Assembly (NCBI GenBank): GCA_029259875.1
Contig: JAJDEK010000402.1
Location: 1-6,912, forward strand
Reading direction: 5' to 3'
Length of the DNA: 6,912 nucleotides
DNA from: Planctomycetaceae bacterium
Lineage (GTDB): Bacteria > Planctomycetota > Planctomycetia > Planctomycetales > Planctomycetaceae
The stretch's first letter is position 1, and the number at the start of each line of letters is the position of its first letter. The notes under the pieces are model-generated. The model was not told where the DNA came from, made no database searches, and saw only the letters and a program-made list of their open reading frames with translations. Shown piece by piece: positions 1 through 5,952 of the stretch. A program made the translations under genes and the position numbers.

Positions 1-828
1 TCCTGAACCATCGGCTTGAACGGGCCAGGCGTCTTTCATCCAGCAACTTTCATCGATGTTGTGAATCAGGAAGTCACTATATCCTCCGCCACTCGCCCAG
101 AGAAAGCCATGGAAGTTTTTAATTTGGTATAAGAGTTCGCTCATTTTTTCCGGTTTGGGACCGGCGGCTGCAGATCCTGTGGGACCTGCCATGCGATAGG
201 CTCTTAGTTCCAGAATGTCTCCAATCTGGCCATCTTTGATACGGTCATGAAGTTCCTGGCGTGCTTTACAGTGACGACACATCAGGCCTACGCCGACTTT
301 GAGATTTTTTTCTTCTGATTTCTTAGCCAGCTCAAGCATCTTGCGAGTACTAGGGCCATCAACGGTCAGAGGTTTTTCCATGAAAACGTTAATCCCTTTT
401 TCGATGGCATAACCGAAGTGAACCCATCGAAATGCAGGAGGTGTAACCAGCAGGACAACATCTCCTGGTCCGAGACAGCTGATTGCTTTTTCATATCCAT
501 CAAAGCCAATAAATTTCTGATCGTCAGGAACATCTACTTTGTCACCAAATGCCTTTTTGAGGCTTTTATAACTCACGTCTAAGCGGTTGTTAAAGACGTC
601 TGCCATTGCGACCAACTTGATAGGCCCACTGGTAGTTGAGAGTGCATTAGCTGCGGCACCTGTCCCGCGGCCTCCACATCCCACTAACGCGATTTTGATC
701 GTATTTTCCTCGGCAGCATAGACGTGTGGAATTGCAGTGCCAGCCAAAACAGAAGCCCCAGCAGCGAGTCGACTCGAATTCTTCAAAAATTCGCGACGGG
801 ATGAGGTATCTTTGGGCGCTTCACTCAT
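1..828 (-). CDS. Tat-exported Gfo/Idh/MocA-family oxidoreductase, N-terminal part (runs off left edge)
   Basis: The frame is open from an ATG at 828 to position 1 (276 residues, no stop), so the C-terminus is missing. AAGGAG at 835-840, 6 nt before the ATG, fixes the start. Residues 10-16 read SRREFLK, a textbook twin-arginine motif, followed by a hydrophobic stretch and a possible cleavage site after V-Y-A (36-38), so export already folded with cofactor is expected. A Rossmann nucleotide-binding motif G-C-G-G-R-G lies at 50-55. The family E-K-P motif is at 151-153, and G-G-G-x-x-D-x-x-x-H-x-x-D spans 247-259 (D252, H256, D259). The family consists of NAD(P)-dependent dehydrogenases, mostly acting on sugars and cyclitols. 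Many Tat-bearing paralogues occur in planctomycetes and their substrates are largely unknown, so no substrate is assigned. There is no operon partner in the window. The family call is firm; the specific reaction is not. Confidence 0.93.
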   Translation of the reverse strand, partial: MSEAPKDTSSRREFLKNSSRLAAGASVLAGTAIPHVYAAEENTIKIALVGCGGRGTGAAANALSTTSGPIKLVAMADVFNNRLDVSYKSLKKAFGDKVDVPDDQKFIGFDGYEKAISCLGPGDVVLLVTPPAFRWVHFGYAIEKGINVFMEKPLTVDGPSTRKMLELAKKSEEKNLKVGVGLMCRHCKARQELHDRIKDGQIGDILELRAYRMAGPTGSAAAGPKPEKMSELLYQIKNFHGFLWASGGGYSDFLIHNIDESCWMKDAWPVQADGSG

Positions 829-883
829 GTTGGACTCCTTTGTGGTTCATTGAATCATTGGTGGATCAAAGTGGGGTGTTTAT

Positions 884-984
884 TTTATCTGATCAGCCGA
901 TGGAAATCGGGATGCTGGATGACAATTCTCTGTCTATTAAGCGGTCGAAGAGCTATCAGATAAATACATATAATAATATCTGAT
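884..984. repeat. Three TATCTGAT elements in the oxidoreductase leader
   Basis: TATCTGAT occurs at 886-893 and 977-984, and its inverse ATCAGATA at 955-962. The copies at 955-962 and 977-984 form an inverted repeat with a 14-bp gap that overlaps the candidate -10 box. The copies at 884-893 and 955-964 extend to a 10-bp inverted repeat (TTTATCTGAT/ATCAGATAAA) that could form a long-range stem in the leader RNA. Either reading, operator or RNA structure, is inference. Confidence 0.4.
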
Positions 985-1012
985 TATATCAATGTGAGAG
1001 AACCGCTTGCAA
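983..1012 (-). promoter_or_regulatory. Candidate sigma70-type promoter for the oxidoreductase gene
   Basis: On the minus strand TTGCAA (1007-1012) lies 18 bp before a perfect TATAAT (983-988). Transcription would start near 976 and give a leader of about 150 nt before the ATG at 828. The -10 hexamer matches consensus, but the region is AT-rich and chance matches are likely, so this rests on sequence similarity alone. Confidence 0.35.
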
Positions 1013-1081
1013 CTTGTAAGTGAATATTACGGTTATAGAAAAGAGGTAGGCAGTCTGTGATGTCATTATCGAAATGAATAA

Positions 1082-1116
1082 AAAACCCGAAGACTGAAGC
1101 TCAGCCTTCGGGTTTT
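1082..1116 (-). terminator. Intrinsic terminator of the DUF1571-type gene
   Basis: An 11-bp stem (AAAACCCGAAG at 1082-1092 with CTTCGGGTTTT at 1106-1116) continues past an A-C mismatch as CTGA/TCAG around an AGC loop. On the minus strand it is followed by a run of six T, about 35 nt after the stop codon at 1151. The stem also has TTTT on the plus strand, but no plus gene reads into it. Confidence 0.85.
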
Positions 1117-1150
1117 GATTTGTAAGAAACGTTAATTTATGTGGTTTCGC

Positions 1151-1975
1151 TTAGAAATTGTACGAGGGGTTCTTGGGATCAAAGTCAGCATCATTCAATC
1201 CTGCGTTCGTGCGAATGTTGGTGTAAGTGTATTCTTCCACCAATTCAGGCTTACTGTTTCTTCTCGTTGGCCAATCGTATTGCTCAACTCGAACCGGCAG
1301 GTTGGTGGCCTTATCGATGTATAATCGAGTCATCTGAAAGCGGAGCCCCTGTTTTTGTTGTGAATAGCTGGTTTCCAAGACTTTGCATTGCATGTTACCA
1401 AGCTTTGCATCGGGGAAATATTTCACGTTAACTCCCGCATTCACTTGTCGTTCTTCTTTCCATTGCTTCAAAATCTGAAACAACATTTTTCGGATGCCAA
1501 TCGTTGTGATTGGGTAACGGCTTTCATCCATTGCTTGCGGACTATTTGGTTGAAGAGAGATCGTTCCTACGAGTCCTTTGATCCCTGTTTCGTGAGCGAG
1601 GATCTGATTTCCATTTCTACCCTGGAAATAGATGACTTCTCTTCCCGCGTGTGGTTTCTGAAAGTTCAGATAGACACTCAACGGCTTCTCACGGAATTTG
1701 ATCTGCATGGTCTGGGTGGGTTGCATGCGGCGTCCCACTTTTTCCCGTTTGATGAAGGTACCCTCAAAGTCTTTAATTTGACCGGTCGTATCGTAGCTCT
1801 TCATCGCCAACCGAATTGCAGGGTCAAGTGGATGCTCAGCATCTGCTGCCAGTACCAAACTGGCTTGAGTCAGATAAGTAGTCGCCGAAAGGATCAAAAC
1901 CCCTGCGGTGATAGCCACTTTTTTAGCCTGGCGGACCAGAACGATGTTTGATTGGTAAGTGTGTTGTTTTACCAT
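1151..1975 (-). CDS. Secreted DUF1571-type protein
   Basis: This is a 274-residue protein with an N-terminal signal sequence: K-K at 18-19, a hydrophobic core at about 20-43, and a likely cut near L-V-L-A-A-D-A (40-46). The mature part looks like the DUF1571 family known mainly from planctomycetes. It has an F-I-K-R-E-K-V segment (74-80), then REKPLSVYLNFQKP (95-108), AGREVIYFQGRN (110-121), RYPITTIGI (153-161) and a strand-rich C-terminal half with LYIDKATNLPVRVEQYDWP (218-236). Known members are extracytoplasmic and uncharacterised; the alternating-strand pattern recalls LolA-like lipid carriers, which is only an inference. The ATG at 1975 has AAGGGAG at 1988-1994, 13-14 nt upstream, a rather wide spacing, but no other in-frame start would keep the signal peptide. 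It is transcribed alone and ends at its own terminator. The family call was made from memory of motifs, not a search. Confidence 0.85.
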   Translation of the reverse strand: MVKQHTYQSNIVLVRQAKKVAITAGVLILSATTYLTQASLVLAADAEHPLDPAIRLAMKSYDTTGQIKDFEGTFIKREKVGRRMQPTQTMQIKFREKPLSVYLNFQKPHAGREVIYFQGRNGNQILAHETGIKGLVGTISLQPNSPQAMDESRYPITTIGIRKMLFQILKQWKEERQVNAGVNVKYFPDAKLGNMQCKVLETSYSQQKQGLRFQMTRLYIDKATNLPVRVEQYDWPTRRNSKPELVEEYTYTNIRTNAGLNDADFDPKNPSYNF

Positions 1976-2521
1976 TGAATTTCGTGACTCCCTTTGTCGA
2001 AATCCACTTGTTTTGAGCTTATTCCCGACTAAGTACTCTTGTTGGAAAGATTAACTCAAAACTAGTAAGAAAATAGACCACTTTGCTGAATAGGAACTTC
2101 TAAATGAAGCCCTCTTTTTGTGAGATAATACGGTCTTATAACTTAGTGCCGAGAATAGATGCCATCCGTGTATTGGCTCGACCTTTACAGTACTAATCGA
2201 ACTAATTGGTAAACCGCAATAAATTTGATTACATGTTCTCTTTGTTTTTTTGTAAATTGTCAAGACAGAATCTTTAGATTATCTCTTCTGACATCTGGAT
2301 TGTGAACTTTTTATTCTTTTTAAAAAACGTATGTCTCCTATTCTAACATGGTTCGCCCCAAAGAGCATATAAGGAAATTGTTGAGATTTGCTGAAATCAG
2401 GAGATTCTTCAAAACTCCAATTGTTCATTCTCTGGCGTTTCTGTATGATCCGCCTCCTTGAGTCAAACAAATTGAGGAATTTCAAACTCAAAATGGTTTT
2501 CTCGGGACAATATGATCAGTG

Positions 2522-2546
2522 ATTTGCCAGATCAAATAAGGCAAAT
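2522..2546. repeat. Inverted repeat ATTTGCC-N11-GGCAAAT
   Basis: Perfect 7-bp arms at 2522-2528 and 2540-2546 are separated by 11 bp, about 130 bp before the anchored-protein gene. The centre-to-centre distance of 18 bp suits a dimeric regulator binding two turns of the helix. No T-run follows, so it is not a terminator. A role as operator is inferred only from geometry. Confidence 0.35.
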
Positions 2547-2661
2547 ACTAGTCGAGTTAGACTGTGGTTAACCAATATGGTTTCTGGTAACCCAAACATT
2601 GAGAACAAGGAGTGTTCCCATTGTTCAAATCGGATAATTTCCGATAGCGTGTTGCGAGCAT

Positions 2662-2668
2662 GGAGGAG
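2662..2668 (+). promoter_or_regulatory. Strong Shine-Dalgarno that fixes the start at 2677
   Basis: GGAGGAG at 2662-2668 sits 8 nt before the ATG at 2677, close to ideal in sequence and spacing. It supports translation of the otherwise unrecognised protein from this codon. Confidence 0.85.
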
Positions 2669-2676
2669 ATACGCAA

Positions 2677-3543
2677 ATGCGCTCCAAATCGAATAACTTT
2701 TTTTCAACCGTACTAATGCTGATACCTTTGGTCGCAGTTCCGATGTTGGCCATATTTGGCATTCCGGAAATCGCTCCTGTTAAAAAGTCCCCTCTTAATG
2801 AAAATGACCAAGTCAACAATGAAGGGGCTTTCGGCTCTCAATTTGAAGACATTTCATTCGATAGCTCATCACATGAAATTGATTTAGGAGGAGATAACCT
2901 TTCTAAACAGTCTCGGCTGAATCAAAACCGTGGAGAAATGAGAAGTCCATTTGGACAAACGGCATCGAATCAAAAACGTTCCTTTAATGAAGAAGAATGG
3001 TTACCACCTGCTGGTGCGTTAGAAGGCTGGGAGCTGGAAACAAATCCTTCCAAGTTTGAAACAGATCAGAAGGGGAACGGGTTCGCTTCAGTAAATTCGG
3101 GGCGCATGTCCGAACAGAACTTAGAAAACGAACCTCTTCAACAAGCGTCTTTCGAGACCGGACAGGATTCGCTCGAGTCAGCTGGGGCCTTTAATCAAGA
3201 GATCCGACAGGTAGAAAACGAAGTAAATCCATTTGATAAAACGGCTCCCTCACGTCCGGTTGCAGTCAAACAAGTAGATACTCAGTTTCGCTTGCGAGCA
3301 GAAAAAATGTTGCGACGAGATCCTGCAACATGGGGTGCCGCTGTTGAAAAGTTGAATGAGCTGGGGATCAGAGATTATCGACTTGAACCAGGGGTTCGCC
3401 CTAATGAGTTCTTATTTAGTTGCTCTTATTCTCCGCCTCAGAACCCACGGATTTCCAGACGCTTTGAAGCAGAATCGCTGGATCCTTTGAAAGCCGTGAT
3501 TCAAGTTTTACAGCAGGTTGATGAGTGGAATCGAAATAAATAG
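2677..3543 (+). CDS. Membrane-anchored protein of unknown function with a small C-terminal domain
   Basis: I do not recognise a named family in this 288-residue protein. Residues 1-7 are polar and basic (M-R-S-K-S-N-N). A hydrophobic segment at 8-32 follows with no obvious cleavage site, so a signal anchor with the rest outside the cytoplasm is likely. Residues 36-195 are low-complexity, rich in N, Q, E, S and G, and probably disordered; a short ordered-looking patch W-L-P-P-A-G-A-L-E-G-W-E-L lies at 108-120. Residues 201-286 look folded: a helix with RAEKMLRRDPATWGAAVEKL (207-226), strands around DYRLEPGV and EFLFSCSY (233-251), then R-R-F-E-A-E (261-266) and a helix DPLKAVIQVLQQVDEW (269-284). 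This tether-linker-domain layout suggests a structural or binding role rather than an enzyme. The start is set by a strong Shine-Dalgarno. It stands alone on its strand and ends at a strong terminator shared with the convergent pilin-like gene. Confidence 0.85.
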   Translation: MRSKSNNFFSTVLMLIPLVAVPMLAIFGIPEIAPVKKSPLNENDQVNNEGAFGSQFEDISFDSSSHEIDLGGDNLSKQSRLNQNRGEMRSPFGQTASNQKRSFNEEEWLPPAGALEGWELETNPSKFETDQKGNGFASVNSGRMSEQNLENEPLQQASFETGQDSLESAGAFNQEIRQVENEVNPFDKTAPSRPVAVKQVDTQFRLRAEKMLRRDPATWGAAVEKLNELGIRDYRLEPGVRPNEFLFSCSYSPPQNPRISRRFEAESLDPLKAVIQVLQQVDEWNRNK

Positions 3544-3553
3544 GATCATAATT

Positions 3554-3604
3554 AAGACAATCAGCCCCCTTTTAGTAGCTCACTAAAAGAGGGCTGATTG
3601 TTTT
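3554..3604. terminator. Bidirectional terminator between convergent genes
   Basis: A 23-bp hairpin with two mismatches (3554-3576 pairing with 3582-3604, loop AGCTC) lies 11 nt after the stop of the plus gene at 3543 and 24 nt after the minus-strand stop at 3628. The plus strand ends in TTTT. The minus strand ends in a short, weaker T-tract. It should stop transcription from both sides, with the plus direction favoured. Confidence 0.85.
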
Positions 3605-3627
3605 AATGGATCATGGTTCAATGGCAA

Positions 3628-4068
3628 TTAAGCGTTGTTTTTTTCTTTTTTCTGCTTTGCTTTCTTCTTATTTTCGTTCTTCTTTTTTTGCTCTAATTTC
3701 TTTCGTAGCTCTTTCGATTTAGGAGGAGCCTTGCGTTTTTTGATTTTAGTTTGTTTTTCAGAGGATTTTTCTGCGTTCTCAATGTTCTCAATTTGGCCAC
3801 ACAGATCGGCCCGGGAAATATCAACATCCTGTTGTCGATAAGAAGAGGATGCTGTCCAGGCGCGGCAGCTTTGATGGCCTTCCACATGATAACTTTGATC
3901 CAGGCTGCGGATTGCATGACTGAATTCGAGCATTTCATCGTTAACGGCTGTTGAGGCGGCGCTTAAGCCAACTGTGGCCCCAAGGACTCCAACGGTCCCT
4001 AGCATGACCAGTTCAGCAGACACAACAAAACCGGCTTCATCACTCCAGAAGTTTTTTAATAGATTCAT
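3628..4068 (-). CDS. Short pilin-like (Flp-type) protein with a lysine-rich C-terminal tail
   Basis: The protein has 146 residues from the ATG at 4068. A TTG at 4074 would add two residues but sits only 2 nt from the GAGAGA that serves as Shine-Dalgarno, while the ATG has 8 nt spacing, so I chose the ATG. The N-terminus (W-S-D-E-A-G-F-V-V-S-A-E-L, 8-20) followed by a hydrophobic segment (about 14-40) resembles Flp pilins and the related short planctomycete proteins of unknown function, including the usual motif S-L-D-Q-S-Y (55-60) and a short segment ending in a C (C90). Prepilin processing at G13/F14 is possible, but the glutamate is then at +6, not the Flp +5. After residue 100 comes a tail with 20 lysines and 2 arginines in 46 residues, not typical of the family as I know it. 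Its role is unknown. No pilus assembly genes are adjacent. Confidence 0.75.
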   Translation of the reverse strand: MNLLKNFWSDEAGFVVSAELVMLGTVGVLGATVGLSAASTAVNDEMLEFSHAIRSLDQSYHVEGHQSCRAWTASSSYRQQDVDISRADLCGQIENIENAEKSSEKQTKIKKRKAPPKSKELRKKLEQKKKNENKKKAKQKKEKNNA

Positions 4069-4166
4069 AATCAAGGTCTCTCAGAAAGCGGTGACAGTTT
4101 TATTTGAGAGTAAGGTGAGAGTGAGTTCCGCCTGTTCCGATTATGTCAATTGTTCGGATTAAAAGG

Positions 4167-4194
4167 ATTGTATCGATTATCTCAATAATGTAAA
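4167..4194 (-). promoter_or_regulatory. Candidate promoter of the pilin-like gene
   Basis: On the minus strand TTTACA (4189-4194) and TACAAT (4167-4172) are 16 bp apart, each one base from the sigma70 consensus. Transcription would begin near 4160, giving a leader of about 90 nt. The spacer is almost entirely one copy of the repeated ATTATTGAGATAAT element, so a protein bound there would be expected to interfere with RNA polymerase. Both the promoter and the repression model are inferences from sequence. Confidence 0.45.
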
Positions 4195-4276
4195 TATAGA
4201 TAATTTGGGAATTTTGAGATAATTGTGGTTTTGCGAGAATGTTTAGCTGTAAGTTATTACAAATTATTGAGATAGG
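4176..4276. repeat. Three copies of an ATTATTGAGATAAT-like element
   Basis: Copy 1 is exact on the minus strand at 4176-4189. Copy 2 on the plus strand at 4210-4223 (AATTTTGAGATAAT) matches 12 of 14. Copy 3 on the plus strand at 4263-4276 (ATTATTGAGATAGG) matches 12 of 14. A partial copy (AGATAAT) lies at 4198-4204. Centres are about 34 and 53 bp apart. The shared core is TTGAGATA. The copies fall only in non-coding DNA between two divergent genes, which suggests a regulator binding site. Confidence 0.5.
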
Positions 4277-4368
4277 GAGATTTTTTTCTGGATGTATGTT
4301 CTGGTCTAAGATTCTGAAAATATGTGTTTCAGTCGATTCTAGAGACCTTTTAGATAGATAAAAGAGCG

Positions 4369-4388
4369 AGTAACTCTAGCGAGTTACT
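4369..4388. repeat. Perfect 8-bp inverted repeat with 4-nt gap
   Basis: AGTAACTC (4369-4376) and GAGTTACT (4381-4388) flank TAGC, about 180 bp before the transporter start. No T-run follows, so it is not a terminator. It could be an operator or, if transcribed, a leader hairpin. Confidence 0.45.
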
Positions 4389-4568
4389 GATGATCGATCA
4401 AAGTAAACGAGTAAAGTGATAACTGCTATCTCCGACCATTCAAAAGAAATTCGCTGTAGAGAATCCCTTTATCCTTGCCTGAATTGTCGTTTCTGGACAT
4501 GATCGTATCGATCAAAGATCCGAAAACCGTAGTATTCCGCAACAGATCAGGAGAAGGGTTAGCCCAGC

Positions 4569-5852
4569 ATGTCATCACAGCAATCGCCTTTAGTCATTGG
4601 TATTCGCCTCTCAATCATGATGTTCCTCGAGTTCTTCGTATGGGGAGCCTGGTACGTTACCGTTGGAAACTATATGGATGCCAACGGGATGGGAAGCGCA
4701 ATTTACTGGGCATATACGGTTGGTCCGATTGCCGCCATTATTTCGCCGTTCGTGTTAGGTATGGTCGCAGATCGCTTTTTTTCTTCAGAAAGAGTGCTCG
4801 CCGTACTGATGATTGTAGGAGGGGCGGTGCTTTATTATGCCCCTAGTGTTGTTGGCGAAAACGGGGCGGGCAGTGGGATATTCATTCTGCTACTTTTATT
4901 ACACATGTTATGCTACATGCCAACATTAGGGCTGACCAATACCATTGCTTTTTCTCATTTAAAGAATCAGCAAGTTTGGTTTCCTCTAGTCCGTGTTTTT
5001 GGAACGTTAGGCTGGATCGCTGCTAACTATCTTGTTAGTCAGGTATTGGATGCAGATAAGACAGCTACACCCTTGCTTGTTGCAGGGGGAGCTGGTGTTC
5101 TGATGGGAATTTATAGTTTAACGCTGCCTCACACCCCACCTGCTTCTAAGGGAAAAGCAATTTCAGTACGCGATATTCTAGGTTTAGACTCGCTAGCCCT
5201 TTTGAAAGATCGCTCTTTTCTCGTGTTTATGGTGAGTTCCTTATTAATCTGTATTCCATTAGCCGCATATTATGCTTACGCCCCTGTATTTGTCTCTGAC
5301 GCAGGCATTGAGAAGCCTGCATTCAAAATGTCTTTCGGTCAGATGTCCGAAGTTTTGTTTATGGTTGCAATGCCACTCTTTTTCAAACTTCTGGGTGTAA
5401 AACGGATGCTGTTGTTCGGCATGTTCGCTTGGGTTGTGCGTTATGCATTGTTTGCAGCGGGAGCCGCAGATGGCGTCTCTTGGATGATTATCGCCGGGAT
5501 TCTTCTACACGGAATTTGTTATGACTTCTTCTTTGTAACAGGGCAAATCTATGTTGATCAGAAGGCAGGCCTTGCTATTCGTGCTCAGGCTCAAGGATTT
5601 TTAGTTCTAGCGACACAAGGGGTAGGGATGCTGGTAGGTGCTCTGATCAGCGGTAATTTAATCAATGCAATTGTCACCGGCGAAGGGGCTGCAAAACTAG
5701 AGAATTGGAAAGATTTCTGGATCTATCCTACGGTGGCAGCGTTTGTGATTATGGTCGTCTTTATGATTCTTTTCAAAGATGACCCGAAGGGGGCCTCGAA
5801 TGTTAGCGAAGAGGATGTTGCGAAAGCCGCCAGTAATGAAGAGATGGTGTAG
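4569..5852 (+). CDS. Nucleoside:H+ symporter of the major facilitator superfamily (NupG/XapB type)
   Basis: This 427-residue inner-membrane transporter has about 12 hydrophobic segments: near 12-32, 46-66, 76-92, 102-124, 140-160, 167-186, 217-240, 259-275, 279-298, 303-327, 343-368 and 383-402. The N-terminus RLSIMMFLEFFVWGAWYVT (13-31) is the hallmark start of the NupG family, and G-M-V-A-D-R (64-69) is the family's version of the MFS loop 2-3 motif. R-V-F-G-T-L-G-W-I-A (142-151) is also typical. Length matches the family (about 420). Known members import nucleosides with protons; substrate range here is not proven, and planctomycete paralogues may carry other small molecules. The C-terminal tail (404-427) is short and acidic. 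The ATG at 4569 is preceded by AGGAGAAGGG (4549-4558), 10 nt away. It is monocistronic, ending in a terminator at 5877. Confidence 0.9.
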   Translation: MSSQQSPLVIGIRLSIMMFLEFFVWGAWYVTVGNYMDANGMGSAIYWAYTVGPIAAIISPFVLGMVADRFFSSERVLAVLMIVGGAVLYYAPSVVGENGAGSGIFILLLLLHMLCYMPTLGLTNTIAFSHLKNQQVWFPLVRVFGTLGWIAANYLVSQVLDADKTATPLLVAGGAGVLMGIYSLTLPHTPPASKGKAISVRDILGLDSLALLKDRSFLVFMVSSLLICIPLAAYYAYAPVFVSDAGIEKPAFKMSFGQMSEVLFMVAMPLFFKLLGVKRMLLFGMFAWVVRYALFAAGAADGVSWMIIAGILLHGICYDFFFVTGQIYVDQKAGLAIRAQAQGFLVLATQGVGMLVGALISGNLINAIVTGEGAAKLENWKDFWIYPTVAAFVIMVVFMILFKDDPKGASNVSEEDVAKAASNEEMV

Positions 5853-5876
5853 TTCTCTGTTGTTCTGATGAAATTT

Positions 5877-5914
5877 AAAAAGCACCTTGTCCAATTATGA
5901 GCAAGGTGCTTTTT
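5877..5914. terminator. Bidirectional terminator between the transporter and the SH3-type gene
   Basis: A perfect 13-bp stem (AAAAAGCACCTTG at 5877-5889 with CAAGGTGCTTTTT at 5902-5914) has a 12-nt loop. It is followed by T on the plus strand and gives a T5 tract on the minus strand. It lies 24 nt after the transporter stop and 38 nt after the minus-strand stop at 5953, so it serves both convergent genes. Confidence 0.9.
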
Positions 5915-5952
5915 TATGTATTATGAATGACCGAGAGAATCGTTATGCTCGA

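Larger units (their letters stand above)
829..1150. other. Intergenic leader region of the oxidoreductase
   Basis: No credible gene lies here; the plus-strand open frame across 726-983 is antisense to the oxidoreductase start and has no ribosome binding site. The stretch holds the oxidoreductase ribosome binding site, a candidate minus-strand promoter at 983-1012, three copies of an 8-mer TATCTGAT in mixed orientation, and the terminator of the neighbouring DUF1571-type gene at 1082-1116. Confidence 0.7.
1976..2676. other. 700-bp intergenic region between divergent genes
   Basis: This region separates the divergent starts of the DUF1571-type gene and the anchored protein at 2677. Three minus-strand open frames of 63-70 codons (2051-2263, 2279-2491, 2516-2707) lack convincing ribosome binding sites and have no recognisable composition, so I do not call them genes. 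Items present are a stretch at about 2165-2215 resembling the tail of 23S rRNA (AGTACTAATCGA at 2188-2199), GAGATAAT at 2122-2129 and inverted at 2278-2285, an inverted repeat at 2522-2546, and a small hairpin at 2629-2645. No clear promoter is seen for either gene. Confidence 0.6.
4069..4568. other. 500-bp AT-rich intergenic region between divergent genes
   Basis: This lies between the starts of the pilin-like gene (minus) and the transporter (plus). No gene is supported; a plus-strand frame starting near 4475 is a shadow of the transporter. It contains three ATTATTGAGATAAT-like elements, a candidate promoter for the pilin-like gene, an 8-bp hairpin at 4369-4388, and an 11-bp direct repeat ATCGATCAAAG (4393-4403 and 4507-4517). 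No convincing promoter for the transporter was found; TTGTCG (4484-4489) and TATCGA (4506-4511), 16 bp apart, are a weak match. Confidence 0.6.

Noticed and set aside
1388..1951. A 187-codon plus-strand frame
   Set aside because: It is antisense to the DUF1571-type gene, which has a signal peptide, family motifs and a terminator; the plus frame reads as random sequence.
2602..2618. GAACA-N5-TGTTC as a LexA-type operator
   Set aside because: Spacing and flanking bases do not fit the known LexA sites, and the downstream gene has no link to DNA repair.
2577..2696. A 39-codon plus-strand frame with a C-x-x-C pair (E-C-S-H-C-S) overlapping the start of the anchored-protein gene
   Set aside because: It has no ribosome binding site, only one C-x-x-C pair, and ends inside the start of a well-supported gene.
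2051..2707. Three minus-strand open frames of 63-70 codons in the large intergenic region
   Set aside because: No Shine-Dalgarno, no recognisable domain, and one runs through the start and Shine-Dalgarno of the plus gene at 2677; most likely chance frames.
3635..3841. A phenylalanine-rich plus-strand frame that looks like a membrane peptide
   Set aside because: It is the complement of the lysine codons in the tail of the pilin-like gene; no ribosome binding site.
3628..4074. TTG at 4074 as the start of the pilin-like gene
   Set aside because: The GAGAGA element would be only 2 nt away; the ATG at 4068 has normal spacing.
4484..4511. TTGTCG-N16-TATCGA as a promoter for the transporter
   Set aside because: Each box matches consensus in only about four of six positions, and comparable matches occur by chance in this AT-rich DNA.
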